A stretch of 64,000 nucleotides of DNA from Paenibacillus pectinilyticus (GTDB lineage Bacteria > Bacillota > Bacilli > Paenibacillales > NBRC-103111). The stretch covers positions 72,288 through 136,287 of the forward strand of contig NZ_LYPC01000028.1 of assembly GCF_001700435.1 (NCBI RefSeq). Reading direction: 5' to 3'. Of this stretch, positions 8,304 through 16,806 are shown piece after piece (position 1 is the stretch's first letter; each line of letters starts with the position of its first letter). The translations under genes and the position numbers were made by a program. The notes beneath the pieces are model-generated. The model did not search any database, was not told the origin of the DNA, and worked only from the letters and a program-made list of their open reading frames with translations.

Positions 8304-9314
8304 GTGTCTAAACCGATTTTGACCATTGTGGTCCCTTGTTATAATGAAGAAGAAGTACTCCCCGAAACGGTATTTCGGCTCAGTGATGTGTTAGAATCTC
8401 TCATTGCCGATGAACTAGTTGCCCCGAACAGTACGGTGCTGTTTGTGGACGATGGCAGTAAGGATGCGACTTGGTCGCTGATTGAGCAGTTCCATGACGC
8501 TAACCCTTTCGTGACTGGACTGAAACTAGCCAAAAATGCCGGGCATCAAAGCGCTCTACTTGCTGGTCTTCTCAAAGCGAAATCCTACTCCGACTGCGTC
8601 GTATCCATCGATGCTGATTTGCAGGATGACACCGCAGTTATCCGTGAATTTCTAGTGAAATTCCATGAAGGCTTCGATATTGTCTACGGCATCCGTCAGG
8701 ATCGCTCCGCAGATACGTTCTTCAAACGGGCGACAGCGCAAGGTTTTTATAAACTCATGACATCCCTCGGTGTGAAAATACATTACAATCATGCGGATTT
8801 CCGCTTAATGAGTAAGCGCACTCTTGATAATTTGGAGAAATTCCAAGAGGTAAACTTATTTCTTCGAGGCTTGGTGCCTCTGCTAGGATTTCCTTCTACA
8901 CAGGTCTATTATGATCGGAAAGAACGATTCGCTGGGGAGTCCAAATATCCGCTGCGCAAAATGCTGGCTTTTGCTTTCGATGGCATCACCTCGTTCAGTG
9001 TCACTCCCATTCGTTTTGTGACGGTGATGGGCTTTCTACTCTTCGCACTGAGTGTCGTTGCTGCCTTGTATGCAATTCTAGGTAAATTGCTAGGTGCCAA
9101 CGTGACGGGCTGGACGTCCCTTGTTCTCTCCGTTTGGTTCATTGGCGGTGTGCAGCTGCTGGCACTTGGTTTGATCGGCGAATACATAGGTAAGATCTAT
9201 AAAGAAGTAAAGCAACGGCCTCTGTTCGTAATTGAAAAAGAATTGACTGAGCATGCTGAGATTCTAGAGTCTGTTCCTCTGGCGGGTTCACAACCAGCCA
9301 CGGCTAGGCGATAA
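8304..9314 (+). CDS. Family 2 glycosyltransferase, GtrB/DPM1-like
   Basis: The 336-residue membrane-anchored enzyme should move a sugar from a nucleotide donor to polyprenyl phosphate. The GT-A domain shows IVVPCYNEEEVLP, LFVDDGSKD and the metal-site strand SIDADLQDD in the first 115 residues. Two membrane helices lie near 233-256 and 270-292. The start is a GTG behind GACGAGG. The GtrA-type partner begins 3 bp downstream, so the two form a lipid-linked sugar synthase/flippase pair for wall or exopolymer glycosylation. No dedicated third transferase follows. Confidence 0.88.
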   Translation: MSKPILTIVVPCYNEEEVLPETVFRLSDVLESLIADELVAPNSTVLFVDDGSKDATWSLIEQFHDANPFVTGLKLAKNAGHQSALLAGLLKAKSYSDCVVSIDADLQDDTAVIREFLVKFHEGFDIVYGIRQDRSADTFFKRATAQGFYKLMTSLGVKIHYNHADFRLMSKRTLDNLEKFQEVNLFLRGLVPLLGFPSTQVYYDRKERFAGESKYPLRKMLAFAFDGITSFSVTPIRFVTVMGFLLFALSVVAALYAILGKLLGANVTGWTSLVLSVWFIGGVQLLALGLIGEYIGKIYKEVKQRPLFVIEKELTEHAEILESVPLAGSQPATARR

Positions 9315-9317
9315 TCG

Positions 9318-9764
9318 ATGAATGCCTTCCGATCTTTGTTAACAGGCAGCTTCGCTCGTTTCTTACTTGTCGGTGTACTGAATACGTTAGTTGGTTTGTC
9401 CGCCAGCTTTGCTCTTTATAACCTAGCTCATTTCAATTATTGGGCATCCACCTTTGTGGGAAATGCCATTGGTTCTGTGGTCAGTTATTTTCTGAATCGC
9501 GCGTTTACGTTTCGTTCGAAGGCCTCTTTCGGCAGCAGTTGGTGGAGATTCGCGCTGGTGATTCTTATTTGTTATGGTTTCTCGTATGGATTTAGCTATG
9601 TGCTTGCCGAGGCGGCAGCCTCTCACTTCCCCAGCATTCAATCAGGTTGGCTGCATAATGCTGCTATCTTGGTTGGAAATGGCTTGTACACGATTGGCAA
9701 TTATGCCGGGCATAAATATTTCACCTTCCGTACTCATGATTCCAAAAAGGACAGGGCATCCTAA
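9318..9764 (+). CDS. GtrA-family membrane protein
   Basis: The 148-residue protein has four predicted membrane helices, starting FARFLLVGVLNTLVGL and including the conserved SVVSYFLNRAFTF segment of the GtrA family. Such proteins are thought to flip undecaprenyl-phosphate-linked sugars. It is translationally close to the GT2 gene (3-bp gap), which points to a shared lipid-linked donor. Confidence 0.88.
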   Translation: MNAFRSLLTGSFARFLLVGVLNTLVGLSASFALYNLAHFNYWASTFVGNAIGSVVSYFLNRAFTFRSKASFGSSWWRFALVILICYGFSYGFSYVLAEAAASHFPSIQSGWLHNAAILVGNGLYTIGNYAGHKYFTFRTHDSKKDRAS

Positions 9765-9783
9765 CACCCAAGAGGTGATAGCT

Positions 9784-10077
9784 ATGTCACGAAGAAGAAG
9801 AAACCGGGCTATGGTGCCCGGATCCGAACACGGCTTAGGGCTTCTCAAAGCCCATGTTATGCAAAATCAAGGATATGCCGTCAATCCTGAACGTCCTGAC
9901 CTGGTCAAATATGAGGTCGCCCGCACACTTGGCGTTCCTTTACAACAAGGCTACAACGGTCACCTTAGCTCTGAGGACGCCGGCAAGGTCGGAGGTCCCA
10001 TCGGCGGTGCGATGGTGCGCGAGCTCATCCGCATGGCGCAGCAGCAGCTGGCCAATCAACAGCCGCCACAGCAATAA
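9784..10077 (+). CDS. Alpha/beta-type small acid-soluble spore protein
   Basis: This 97-residue protein has the SASP core in two parts: LVKYEVARTLGVPL, matching the K-Y-E-[IV]-A segment where GPR protease cuts, and VGGPIGGAMVRELIRMAQQQL, the DNA-binding helix. The N-terminus is Arg-rich (SRRRRNRAMVPG) and the tail Gln/Pro-rich. It would coat spore DNA. GAGGTGATAGCT precedes the ATG. Being longer than classic 60-75-residue SASPs, it belongs to the extended Paenibacillus-type variants. Confidence 0.85.
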   Translation: MSRRRRNRAMVPGSEHGLGLLKAHVMQNQGYAVNPERPDLVKYEVARTLGVPLQQGYNGHLSSEDAGKVGGPIGGAMVRELIRMAQQQLANQQPPQQ

Positions 10078-10197
10078 GCACTAGCCGTAAGCTATTGGCG
10101 TGTTAGAGTCAGCCATAATCTGCCGCGTGAGCACATAAACTAGTAACAAGCTGCTTGCAGCCCTACTTTTTAGGATAAAGTCAGGTGATGATGGCAG

Positions 10198-10641
10198 ATG
10201 AATCCTCCAGGCAACCGTTCGTCAAAGCCCGATTGGAAGGGGCTGTCGGCGCAAGCCGGCGATGTGCTAGGCCCCGAGTTCTGGCAGGACATTGCCAGCA
10301 TTATTCCGCTAACAGGACCTCGCGTGGATATGTATGAAACACCGCAGGAGCTTGTAGTCGTTGCGGAAGTACCTGGACTGTCCTCTCCAGAGAACATTCA
10401 GCTTTCTTTTCGTGACCAATCCCTTCTCATTCGTGGGATGCTTGTTCGGCCCTATCAGGTCAGCGATGAGCAGATGCGATTGTCTGAACGCTATTTTGGC
10501 AACTTCGAGCGAGTGATCCGCTTGCCGGGTCGAGCTTTGACCGATCAGATGCGAGCCCAGTATCATAATGGTTTGCTGATCATTCGCATTCCGCTTGCTC
10601 CGCCCGATGGCGAGAAAGTCATTCCCATTCAGTTCACTTAG
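10198..10641 (+). CDS. Hsp20/alpha-crystallin-like protein
   Basis: The 147-residue protein carries an alpha-crystallin domain at about 45-145. VDMYETPQELVVVAEVPGLS starts the sheet, LRLSERYFGNFERVIRLPG is the central strand pair, and YHNGLLIIRIPL matches the G-x-L-x-[IV]-x-[IV]-P end. AGGTGATG overlaps the region just before the ATG; two earlier ATGs are out of frame. Its place between a SASP and GerP-family genes suggests a spore-coat chaperone or structural role, as for CotM-type proteins, but that is inference. Confidence 0.8.
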   Translation: MNPPGNRSSKPDWKGLSAQAGDVLGPEFWQDIASIIPLTGPRVDMYETPQELVVVAEVPGLSSPENIQLSFRDQSLLIRGMLVRPYQVSDEQMRLSERYFGNFERVIRLPGRALTDQMRAQYHNGLLIIRIPLAPPDGEKVIPIQFT

Positions 10642-10792
10642 ATAATGCTTAACACAAGGTTACTCACTCTTGAGCCTCGGGCCCGGAGCAGTGGTAATCT
10701 TTTTGTTTTGCAAAAAGAGATATGATTCTGCGTTTGTCCCCATATAAATAAAGGGAGATCTTTGCGAAAATGAGGATTTGGAGGGAATAGCG

Positions 10793-11011
10793 ATGGTTCG
10801 GATTCAGTTTCAATCCATTCATATCGATGATATATCGGGCAATTCAAGCGTGAACAAAGGGACGAATCGGATTACTGGCAGGCGGCATCTGGTCAAATCC
10901 AATCAAGGACTTGGCGAGTTGACTGGCGATCATAATGTCGTGATGGGTGCGCAGCATGTTGTTCATGATAACGATACGTTCGATGTTAAACCGAATACAC
11001 GAAAGAGCTGA
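10793..11011 (+). CDS. GerPA/GerPF-family spore germination protein
   Basis: The 72-residue protein has the short beta-rich pattern of GerPA/GerPF proteins: an IHIDDISGNSSVNKG head, then GDHNVVMGAQHVVHDNDTFD. These proteins sit in the spore coat and allow germinants to pass. GGAGGG at 10780-10785 selects the ATG at 10793 over an upstream in-frame TTG. It is first in a three-gene plus-strand unit. Confidence 0.78.
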   Translation: MVRIQFQSIHIDDISGNSSVNKGTNRITGRRHLVKSNQGLGELTGDHNVVMGAQHVVHDNDTFDVKPNTRKS

Positions 11012-11019
11012 GCCTACTC

Positions 11020-11553
11020 ATGTGGTTTCAAAAAAAGAAAAAGTCGCCGCCTTCTCGATCACCCGCACCTGCCGCTGCTGCTCCTAAAGTGCCATCGCCT
11101 GTACGCAGTGAGGCTTTGCCTTCCCAATATTCGCAGCCTTCGCTGGCTGGAGGACAATCACAAACCGTTCATCTGTTGGAACAACGTTTACGTAAGCTCG
11201 AAGAACAACTGGCCGACTTGTCCGCCAAACATCCGCGCATACATATCGATAACCTTCACGTTCATCAGCCGGTTCTCGAAAATTTGACTTTTCGACTGGA
11301 TCATCTCGATATTAAAGAGTTGAGTGGGTCGTTAAATTTAGGCAATAATTTCGGTGCCAAACCTACAGCGAAAGCACACGCGGAGGAAGTGGATAAGACC
11401 TTCCAGCGTGCTCAGGTCAGCAAAGATTCGAAGACCGCAAGGTCTGCGGATGACGAGTCGGATTCAGCACCGCATGCAGATTCAGGGCCGGAACGTACCT
11501 CTACGGGCTACCGATATACACCACCCGCTCCACCCCAGCAGCCCAAAGTGTAA
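11020..11553 (+). CDS. GerPC-like coat/germination protein
   Basis: This 177-residue protein starts with a basic Lys/Pro/Ala-rich segment. A short coiled coil follows at about 50-70 (VHLLEQRLRKLEEQLADL), then a beta-rich block containing ENLTFRLDHLDIKELSGSLN, which resembles the core of GerPC. The tail is acidic and polar. It starts 8 bp after the preceding GerP-type gene with no strong ribosome site of its own, so it is probably translationally coupled. The GerPC assignment rests on this motif and its context. Confidence 0.55.
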   Translation: MWFQKKKKSPPSRSPAPAAAAPKVPSPVRSEALPSQYSQPSLAGGQSQTVHLLEQRLRKLEEQLADLSAKHPRIHIDNLHVHQPVLENLTFRLDHLDIKELSGSLNLGNNFGAKPTAKAHAEEVDKTFQRAQVSKDSKTARSADDESDSAPHADSGPERTSTGYRYTPPAPPQQPKV

Positions 11554-11575
11554 AGATAAGATGAGGTGATGTTAG

Positions 11576-11926
11576 GTGTCTTCTTTCATGTCTCCGACGT
11601 TTATCATTGGCTCGATCCGAATTGGATCGGTGGAAAGTGCTTCGTGTATCAATATGGGCAACAATTGGCCGACAGATTTTCAAAGCAATCAGAAGACGGT
11701 TCAAGGCTTTGGCGCTGTCGAAGGCGATCATAATCAATTGGTCGGAACCCGCTCTATGCTGAATGATTCGGATTTCCTTGATATGCTCAATGTCGGGGAT
11801 AACGAAACACCGGAGTGGCTGCAGGAGATGATTACCGCGCAAGCGCAAACGTCTGGCTTCACGACTGGAGCAGCTGCTAGGTCAACGGAAGATGAAACGA
11901 TGAAAGCTCCGCAAACGGCCGAATAG
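11576..11926 (+). CDS. GerP-family spore protein with extended tail
   Basis: The 116-residue protein has a GerPA/GerPF-type N-terminal half (FIIGSIRIGSVESASCINMGNNW, then GAVEGDHNQLVGTRSMLNDSD) and an unusual acidic 45-residue C-terminal extension. The start is GTG at 11576 with GAGGTG at 11563-11568; an ATG lies four codons on. It ends the three-gene GerP-like unit, and its last codons form one arm of the following terminator. Confidence 0.65.
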   Translation: MSSFMSPTFIIGSIRIGSVESASCINMGNNWPTDFQSNQKTVQGFGAVEGDHNQLVGTRSMLNDSDFLDMLNVGDNETPEWLQEMITAQAQTSGFTTGAAARSTEDETMKAPQTAE

Positions 11927-11945
11927 GCTGGTTACGGAGCTTTTC
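11903..11945 (+). terminator. Terminator overlapping the gene end
   Basis: AAAGCTCCG at 11903-11911 pairs perfectly with CGGAGCTTT at 11935-11943, followed by TTC. The left arm lies inside the last codons of the GerP-family gene. The convergent gene stops at 11949, so the hairpin may serve both directions. Confidence 0.6.
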
Positions 11946-11948
11946 TGC

Positions 11949-12209
11949 TCAAATGCGGCCAATGATGAAATCACCCTTGGTGTACGGAGCGTCGATAATG
12001 TCATTATCATACACGGTGTTGACATTGTACCATACGACATTATTTTCACCGCTCACCTCGCCGAGACCACTGTTGCTTTTACTGCTCGTTGTCCATTGGA
12101 TTTGGGCATTCGTACCAATAAAAATACCGGACCCATCCGTTATTGAGTTCACATGAATCGCATCGAATTGAATACATGGCGGGTCTAACGGCCCTGGTAA
12201 ATTCAGCAT
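11949..12209 (-). CDS. GerPF-family spore germination protein
   Basis: The protein of about 86 residues has the GerPF pattern: IQFDAIHVNSITDGSGIFIG, then GLGEVSGENNVVWYNVNTVYDNDIIDAP. AAAGGTGG lies 10 bp before the ATG at 12209, so I prefer that to the in-frame ATG seven codons upstream. It follows another GerPF-like gene on the same strand, and both converge on the plus-strand GerP unit. Confidence 0.75.
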   Translation of the reverse strand: MLNLPGPLDPPCIQFDAIHVNSITDGSGIFIGTNAQIQWTTSSKSNSGLGEVSGENNVVWYNVNTVYDNDIIDAPYTKGDFIIGRI

Positions 12210-12230
12210 CGTTGACAAACCACCTTTCAT

Positions 12231-12473
12231 CTAGACCTGATTGGTCACCGCTGGTTTAAAGTCCTGATCATTAATTGGCGCATCGATAAAGTCGTTATCA
12301 TAGATGAAATTCACAATATTACATGTGACTGAATTCCCGATGAATTCACCTGTACCGTAGTTATTTTTGCTATGGGAATCCCAGCTGGATTGTGCATTCT
12401 CTCCGATCCCGATAGTTGCATTCGTATTCTGATTATTGATATTAATCATGTTAAAAACGATGGAACTCGGCAT
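12231..12473 (-). CDS. GerPF-family spore germination protein
   Basis: The protein of about 80 residues shares with its downstream neighbour the plan IVFNMININNQNTNATIGIG followed by GTGEFIGNSVTCNIVNFIYDNDFIDAP, so the two are probably tandem paralogues. GGGAG 8 bp upstream favours the ATG at 12473 over a GTG at 12482. Its stop lies just before the upstream end of the next gene's reading frame, consistent with a two-gene transcript. Confidence 0.75.
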   Translation of the reverse strand: MPSSIVFNMININNQNTNATIGIGENAQSSWDSHSKNNYGTGEFIGNSVTCNIVNFIYDNDFIDAPINDQDFKPAVTNQV

Positions 12474-12603
12474 GCTGCTCACTCCCTGTCCGCTACTGGT
12501 TCTAGCTCCTCCTTGTTATGCGAGGGATTACCTTATACCTGTAAGTTAGCCTATTCAGCGCGGGGCAGATTGGTGCAGGTATCTTGAAATGCGTCATCAC
12601 GCC

Positions 12604-12629
12604 AAAAAACCCTTTCCCCGTAGGGAAAG
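12604..12629 (-). terminator. Rho-independent terminator
   Basis: CTTTCCC at 12612-12618 pairs with GGGAAAG at 12623-12629 over a CGTA loop. On the minus strand the stem is followed by six T (12604-12609). It ends the Gly-rich protein gene. Confidence 0.85.
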
Positions 12630-12650
12630 AGTTCACTAGTTGCCTCTTAA

Positions 12651-12980
12651 TCAGAACCAGAGTCCCGGACCACCGAAGCCAAAGCCTCCGCCATACGGAT
12701 AGCCTCCGAAGCCTCCGCCAAAGCCACCACCAAAACCACCGAAACCTCCACCAAAGCCACCATACGCATAAGGTGCTGTGCCAATAGCTAACAAATCAAA
12801 TAATACCAATGGAATGATCGCTTTGATTTGCACTTTTTTCCCGTTCCGTGGAGCTACAATCAACGTGTTACCGCTGATTCGTACTAATTTACCCGTTACT
12901 TGTGTACCATCTTTCTTCACAGCCAAGATGTCTTTCCCGATCAATTTACGTACGTCTTCTTTACGAATTTTGGATGCCAC
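12651..12980 (-). CDS. Gly-rich basic protein, probable spore/coat component
   Basis: The 109-residue protein has two parts. Residues 1-65 form a small basic beta-rich domain (MASKIRKEDVRKLIGKDILAV, then TLIVAPRNGKKVQIKAI) with an Sm/KOW-like look. From about 70 on, the sequence is a Gly/Phe/Tyr repeat (GGFGGGFGG units) ending in PGLWF. GGAGGTG 7 bp before a GTG codon sets the start. Such Gly/Phe-rich tails are common in Bacillales coat proteins, but I do not recognise the family and do not assign a function. Confidence 0.6.
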   Translation of the reverse strand: MASKIRKEDVRKLIGKDILAVKKDGTQVTGKLVRISGNTLIVAPRNGKKVQIKAIIPLVLFDLLAIGTAPYAYGGFGGGFGGFGGGFGGGFGGYPYGGGFGFGGPGLWF

Positions 12981-13212
12981 GAATGTCCACCTCCTTCAGC
13001 CACCAGAGATATATTGCTCTACAGTGTATGGCACATGGGGTAACATCGCATGGATAGCTGTCCATTTTTCCTCAAAAATACGCTGTTGTCCCTAAGGAGG
13101 ATGTCTCTTGTTTATTGAAAATTTATGACAATAAAACAAATTTGAACATTTCGTGTGTTGAAATAGTCATATTCGTATGACAATGATTTCCTCAATATTG
13201 GAGAGTGCTGGT

Positions 13213-13680
13213 TTGAGAAAAATTCTTATTTCCCTCGGAGCTGTTCTGGTTCTTGCTTCCTGTTCGAGCTACTCCAATTTCAAAGAATCAAGTACGAGCT
13301 CCACAACTACAAGTGAATTGGCTACACCTCAAGTCTTTCATCCTACGGCAGTTGCTCTCACATCTATGCACCAACAGGACCCACCTGGATACGTCAGCAC
13401 CCCGAATCATTCAAGCACGATCAATAAGGAAGAAGTCCTGACACCCACGGGGAAAGCTAATCTTCTCACAATTGAACAAGATAATTTCACAGCCGTTACG
13501 GAGCATGAACCCGGTGCAAAAACAGATACGGTCTATTGGTTATATATTACGAAACCGAGTCCCACGGACAACAACGTCAATGACACTTACATCCTCTCAG
13601 GGCTTGTCACAGGAGATGCAGCCTTAGCCAAGTCTGAGATGTTAGAAGCGGCGAAAACTTGGAATCCGTTGAATAGGTAG
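13213..13680 (+). CDS. Small secreted lipoprotein, function unknown
   Basis: An upstream ATG exists at 13177, but GGAGAG at 13200-13205 lies 7 bp before a TTG at 13213. The product then starts with a textbook lipoprotein signal, (M)RKILISLGAVLVLASC, with lipobox LASC. The mature part of about 138 residues is Ser/Thr-rich at first and then contains a compact domain with VYWLYITKPSPTDNNVNDTYILSG. I do not recognise the family. Confidence 0.6.
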   Translation: MRKILISLGAVLVLASCSSYSNFKESSTSSTTTSELATPQVFHPTAVALTSMHQQDPPGYVSTPNHSSTINKEEVLTPTGKANLLTIEQDNFTAVTEHEPGAKTDTVYWLYITKPSPTDNNVNDTYILSGLVTGDAALAKSEMLEAAKTWNPLNR

Positions 13681-13696
13681 TTGTGACAACAACAAA

Positions 13697-13722
13697 ACTG
13701 CCAGAGATCTTCTCTCGGCAGT
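13697..13722. terminator. Terminator hairpin between convergent genes
   Basis: ACTGCCAGAGA pairs with TCTCTCGGCAGT with one bulged base. On the minus strand it is followed by a T-rich TTTTGTTGTTG, so it mainly ends the DAO-Rieske gene. Confidence 0.6.
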
Positions 13723-13733
13723 CTATCAGATCA

Positions 13734-15278
13734 CTATAAACTCAACTTCGTTAACGCCTTCTTCGCCGGACCTTCAATCACATCACCTTGATAGCTGTAT
13801 CGCGAACCGTGGCAAGGGCAGTCCCATGTGCGCTCCGCATCATTCCACTCGACCTCACAGCCCAAATGGGTACATGTCGTATCAACAACGTGCAACTCAC
13901 CGCTCGTATCCCGATAGGCGCCAGCTCGTTTTCCTCCAACACTGACAACAGATCCTTCATCTGTCGACAGCTCTTCTGGCTGCTTGTGCTGCAAATCGAA
14001 TTTTCCTGCAACAAAATGTTTCGCTACATTAGCGTTCTGCATCACAAAGGTTTTCACACTGGGATCCGCATGGAATCGATGGGGGGTGAATACCTCTTCG
14101 TAAGGACTTTGTTCCCCTACGATTAGCTTCGTATTCAACATCGCGGCTACCATACTGTTCGTCATGCCCCATTTGCGATACCCCGTCGCCATCAAAAGAT
14201 GAGGAACATCATTAAATTGCCGCCCGATATAAGGCATTTTATCTAAGGTGAACACATCTTGTGCCGACCAACGATACAGAATCTCCTTGAGTCCGAATGT
14301 CTCTTCGCCAAATTTCTGGAGATTCTCATAATACTGGTGCGTGCATAGGCCTTGTCCTGTCTTGTGTCCTTCGCCGCCAATAAGAACTGCGGGCTCCCCA
14401 TCGATGGTCACCGCACGCAATGAGCGACTCGGCTGTTCCGCATTGATGTACATCCCCTCAGGAAACGTTTTCTCTGTGCGCGCAGCAATGACATACGACT
14501 TCTCGGCATGCAGGCGAGTGAAGTAAGCACCTTTGATGTCATTGAACGGATAGTGAGAAGCGGTAACAACATAATCGCACGTTACTTGAGCTCCTTGCTT
14601 TGTTTTCACAGTGGAAGGCTTCTCGTGCGTTGCCCCTACAACGGTTGTTCCTTCGAAAATTTGCCCGCCCATCTGAGTGATCTCCTGAATAAGTCGGAGT
14701 AGATAGGGAACGGGATTAAATCGGGCCTGCGCCCTTATTCGAATGGCTGCTTTAGTCGCGAAAGGCAAAGGGTTTGACTCCAAATAATCAGCAGCAATTT
14801 GCAGGTTCCCATATGCCAAATATTCATCTTGTAATTGATTTAAATAAGCCTCATCACTTGTGTATACATAAGCGTCCTCTTCGGTAAATTGACAATCAAT
14901 ACCCAATTCGTTAACTGTATTTTTGATGAGTGATAACGCTTCGTTATTGGCTTCATAATACAGCCGAGTCTTTTCCTCACCAAAATGGGAGAGAAACTCA
15001 TGATAAATAAGTCCATGCTGCGTGGTAACTTTCGCTGTGGTATGCCCTGTAGTGCCTCCTAGAATGCGGCCAGCATTCAGTACAACGACTTTTACGCCTC
15101 GTTTGGCGAGTAAGTATGCCGTTGTAATTCCCGTTATTCCGGCTCCAATGACTGCTACATCCGTCTTCAAATCTGCGGTTAGGCTAGGGAATTGAGGGAT
15201 TTGATCAACCGAATCTAGCCAGTAGGATTGTGGAAATTGTGGTAAGCTAACGGTAGAAGCTTGTGAATGTTGAGTCAA
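13734..15278 (-). CDS. DAO-type FAD oxidoreductase with C-terminal Rieske domain (YhfW-like)
   Basis: The 514-residue protein joins an amine/amino-acid-oxidase-like FAD domain (VAVIGAGITGITTAYLLAKRG at about 43-63) to a Rieske [2Fe-2S] domain. The cluster ligands are visible as Cys469-x-His471 and Cys487-x-x-His490 in CTHLGC and CPCHGS. The same architecture occurs in B. subtilis YhfW. It is expected to be a soluble redox enzyme of unknown substrate. It is divergent from the GNAT gene and followed by a terminator. Confidence 0.88.
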   Translation of the reverse strand: MTQHSQASTVSLPQFPQSYWLDSVDQIPQFPSLTADLKTDVAVIGAGITGITTAYLLAKRGVKVVVLNAGRILGGTTGHTTAKVTTQHGLIYHEFLSHFGEEKTRLYYEANNEALSLIKNTVNELGIDCQFTEEDAYVYTSDEAYLNQLQDEYLAYGNLQIAADYLESNPLPFATKAAIRIRAQARFNPVPYLLRLIQEITQMGGQIFEGTTVVGATHEKPSTVKTKQGAQVTCDYVVTASHYPFNDIKGAYFTRLHAEKSYVIAARTEKTFPEGMYINAEQPSRSLRAVTIDGEPAVLIGGEGHKTGQGLCTHQYYENLQKFGEETFGLKEILYRWSAQDVFTLDKMPYIGRQFNDVPHLLMATGYRKWGMTNSMVAAMLNTKLIVGEQSPYEEVFTPHRFHADPSVKTFVMQNANVAKHFVAGKFDLQHKQPEELSTDEGSVVSVGGKRAGAYRDTSGELHVVDTTCTHLGCEVEWNDAERTWDCPCHGSRYSYQGDVIEGPAKKALTKLSL

Positions 15279-15453
15279 TGTGACGATCTCCTCTGTACCA
15301 TTTTTTCCCTATCTTGTCCTAGAAGGAACGATTGTATGTATGGCAGAAGTGAAGAAGCACTTGCCAGAGAACACTTGTTCTATCATTATGAAAATAGATA
15401 TATATTCATCGTTTAGTATTAAATGGTATCTTATACGAGTAGGAGTGAGTAGG

Positions 15454-15975
15454 ATGAAAGAGAAAGTTACTGTCTCGCAGGTTCAAATCGTACCTTGGTC
15501 CGAATCCGATCTCGATCTTCTTCGACTTATCAATGCTCCCGAGATGATGGAACATCTGGGTGGACCTGAAACCGAGGAGCAGTTGCAGATTCGTCATTTA
15601 CGGTATCTTGCACTCCGCGAGAATGGGAAGGGACATATGTTCAGCATCAGAATGCTCCCAGAGCGCGAGGTCGTGGGAAGTATTGGGTATTGGGATAGCC
15701 AGTGGCAGGGTGTACCTATCTATGAGGTCGGTTGGAGTGTTCTGCCTGCCTTTCAAGGGCGAGGGCTCGCTAGTGCTGCGCTTTCGGCAGCTATTGCTCA
15801 TGCAAATGCGGAAGCAAAGTATCGCTGGATGCATGCTTTCCCCTCGATTCATAATCCGGCATCGAATGCCGTATGTCGTAAGCTTAACTTCACGCCGATG
15901 AGTGAATGCGAGTTTGAATATCCACCTGGGCATTACATGCAATGTCTGGATTGGCGCTTGGAGCTTCTAACATGA
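15454..15975 (+). CDS. GNAT-family N-acetyltransferase
   Basis: The 173-residue protein has the acetyl-CoA-binding core of RimJ-type GNATs: YEVGWSVLPAFQGRGLASAALSAAIAHA with the Q/R-x-x-G-x-G/A loop, and NAVCRKLNFTP near the end. The frame is open from 15280, but AGGAG at 15441-15445 lies 8 bp before the ATG at 15454 and family homology begins there. The acceptor substrate is unknown. Confidence 0.85.
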   Translation: MKEKVTVSQVQIVPWSESDLDLLRLINAPEMMEHLGGPETEEQLQIRHLRYLALRENGKGHMFSIRMLPEREVVGSIGYWDSQWQGVPIYEVGWSVLPAFQGRGLASAALSAAIAHANAEAKYRWMHAFPSIHNPASNAVCRKLNFTPMSECEFEYPPGHYMQCLDWRLELLT

Positions 15976-15993
15976 CATAAGGGGGCATTCATT

Positions 15994-16332
15994 TTGAAAT
16001 GGACTTTTTCCTACTTAGGCGCTGTAGCTTCTCTAGGGTGTATGCTGCTCATCTGTTGGTTCCTATTCTGGAATCCCTACTCGGAGACTGCAGCTAGCCG
16101 TGGAACGATTGGGATCCTTCTCGCCATGTTACTTCTTCCAGCTATGCTAGGTCTAATTGGCTCGCTTACAATGAAACATCGCCTCATCTACATCGCTTTC
16201 TTCTGGTCTCTTCCTTATGGGCTCTATTTCTCAGTTGCCTCCCTACCAAGTATCTGGAACCTGTTTATTATCGTGCTGGCCCTATACCTTGTATCGGCCA
16301 TTCAAATTGGCAAAGTGCGAATACGTTCATAA
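15994..16332 (+). CDS. Small integral membrane protein
   Basis: The 112-residue protein has about four hydrophobic helices (residues 6-24, 37-58, 64-82 and 86-104) and no recognised domain. AAGGGGG at 15979-15985 lies 8 bp before a TTG start; the nearby ATG at 15999 is out of frame. It follows the GNAT gene by 18 bp and is probably cotranscribed. Confidence 0.65.
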   Translation: MKWTFSYLGAVASLGCMLLICWFLFWNPYSETAASRGTIGILLAMLLLPAMLGLIGSLTMKHRLIYIAFFWSLPYGLYFSVASLPSIWNLFIIVLALYLVSAIQIGKVRIRS

Positions 16333-16381
16333 CAATCATTGCATCCAGTGCCTCGCTGAAATCTGTCCTTTGGCGCAGCAC

Positions 16382-16419
16382 AAAAAACCGCCGTTCCGAC
16401 ACAAGGTCAGACACAGCGG
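16382..16419 (-). terminator. Rho-independent terminator
   Basis: On the minus strand, CCGCTGT/ACGGCGG and TCTGAC/GTCGGA form a 13-bp stem with one bulge, followed by six T (16382-16387). It ends the UPF0435 gene. Confidence 0.7.
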
Positions 16420-16456
16420 CATTCGGTGCCATTCTTATAAATAAAGTCCTGATTGC

Positions 16457-16681
16457 TTACGCCTTACGGATTTTACCAAGTTCGGTCGTAATGGCATCAA
16501 TTTCGCTAATGCTGAAGCGATCTTTGCTGGCTACCATTTCGTAGAGATCCTTCAAATCCTCGTACATTTCTTGCTTCACGTTCGAGGCCTTAATCGAACC
16601 CCCTGTTGCCATGCGCAGCTTCTTAGTAATGCCTTCGAACATAAATTCTACGTTCTCTTCCGACCATATATTTAAATCCAT
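16457..16681 (-). CDS. UPF0435/DUF1128 family protein (YfkK-like)
   Basis: The protein of about 74 residues matches the small helical UPF0435 pattern: SEENVEFMFEGITKKL, then YEDLKDLYEMV and ISEIDAITTELGKIRK. Its function is unknown. Four ATG codons stand in a row at 16690-16681 behind GAGGAAAGG; spacing favours the last one or two. Length equals the family's. Confidence 0.8.
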   Translation of the reverse strand: MDLNIWSEENVEFMFEGITKKLRMATGGSIKASNVKQEMYEDLKDLYEMVASKDRFSISEIDAITTELGKIRKA

Positions 16682-16762
16682 CATCATCATCCTTTCCTCG
16701 GTGTCTTTTCATCATTTTAATGCACAGGCTAGGTAATGTAAAATAAAGCTTGTCTTTCTAAA

Positions 16763-16795
16763 GAAAAAAGAAGCCAAGACAGTTCGTCCCGCTTC
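16763..16795 (-). terminator. Terminator of the TetR gene
   Basis: On the minus strand GAAGC (16795-16791) pairs with GCTTC (16774-16770), with a further GAC/GTC inside, followed by a T run (16769-16764). Confidence 0.6.
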
Positions 16796-16806
16796 CTTCT
16801 GTGCTG

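Noticed and set aside
10744-10753. Sigma-K -10 box CATATAAATA before the GerP unit
   Set aside because: The spacing inside the box is off by one base from CATANNNTA and no matching -35 was found.
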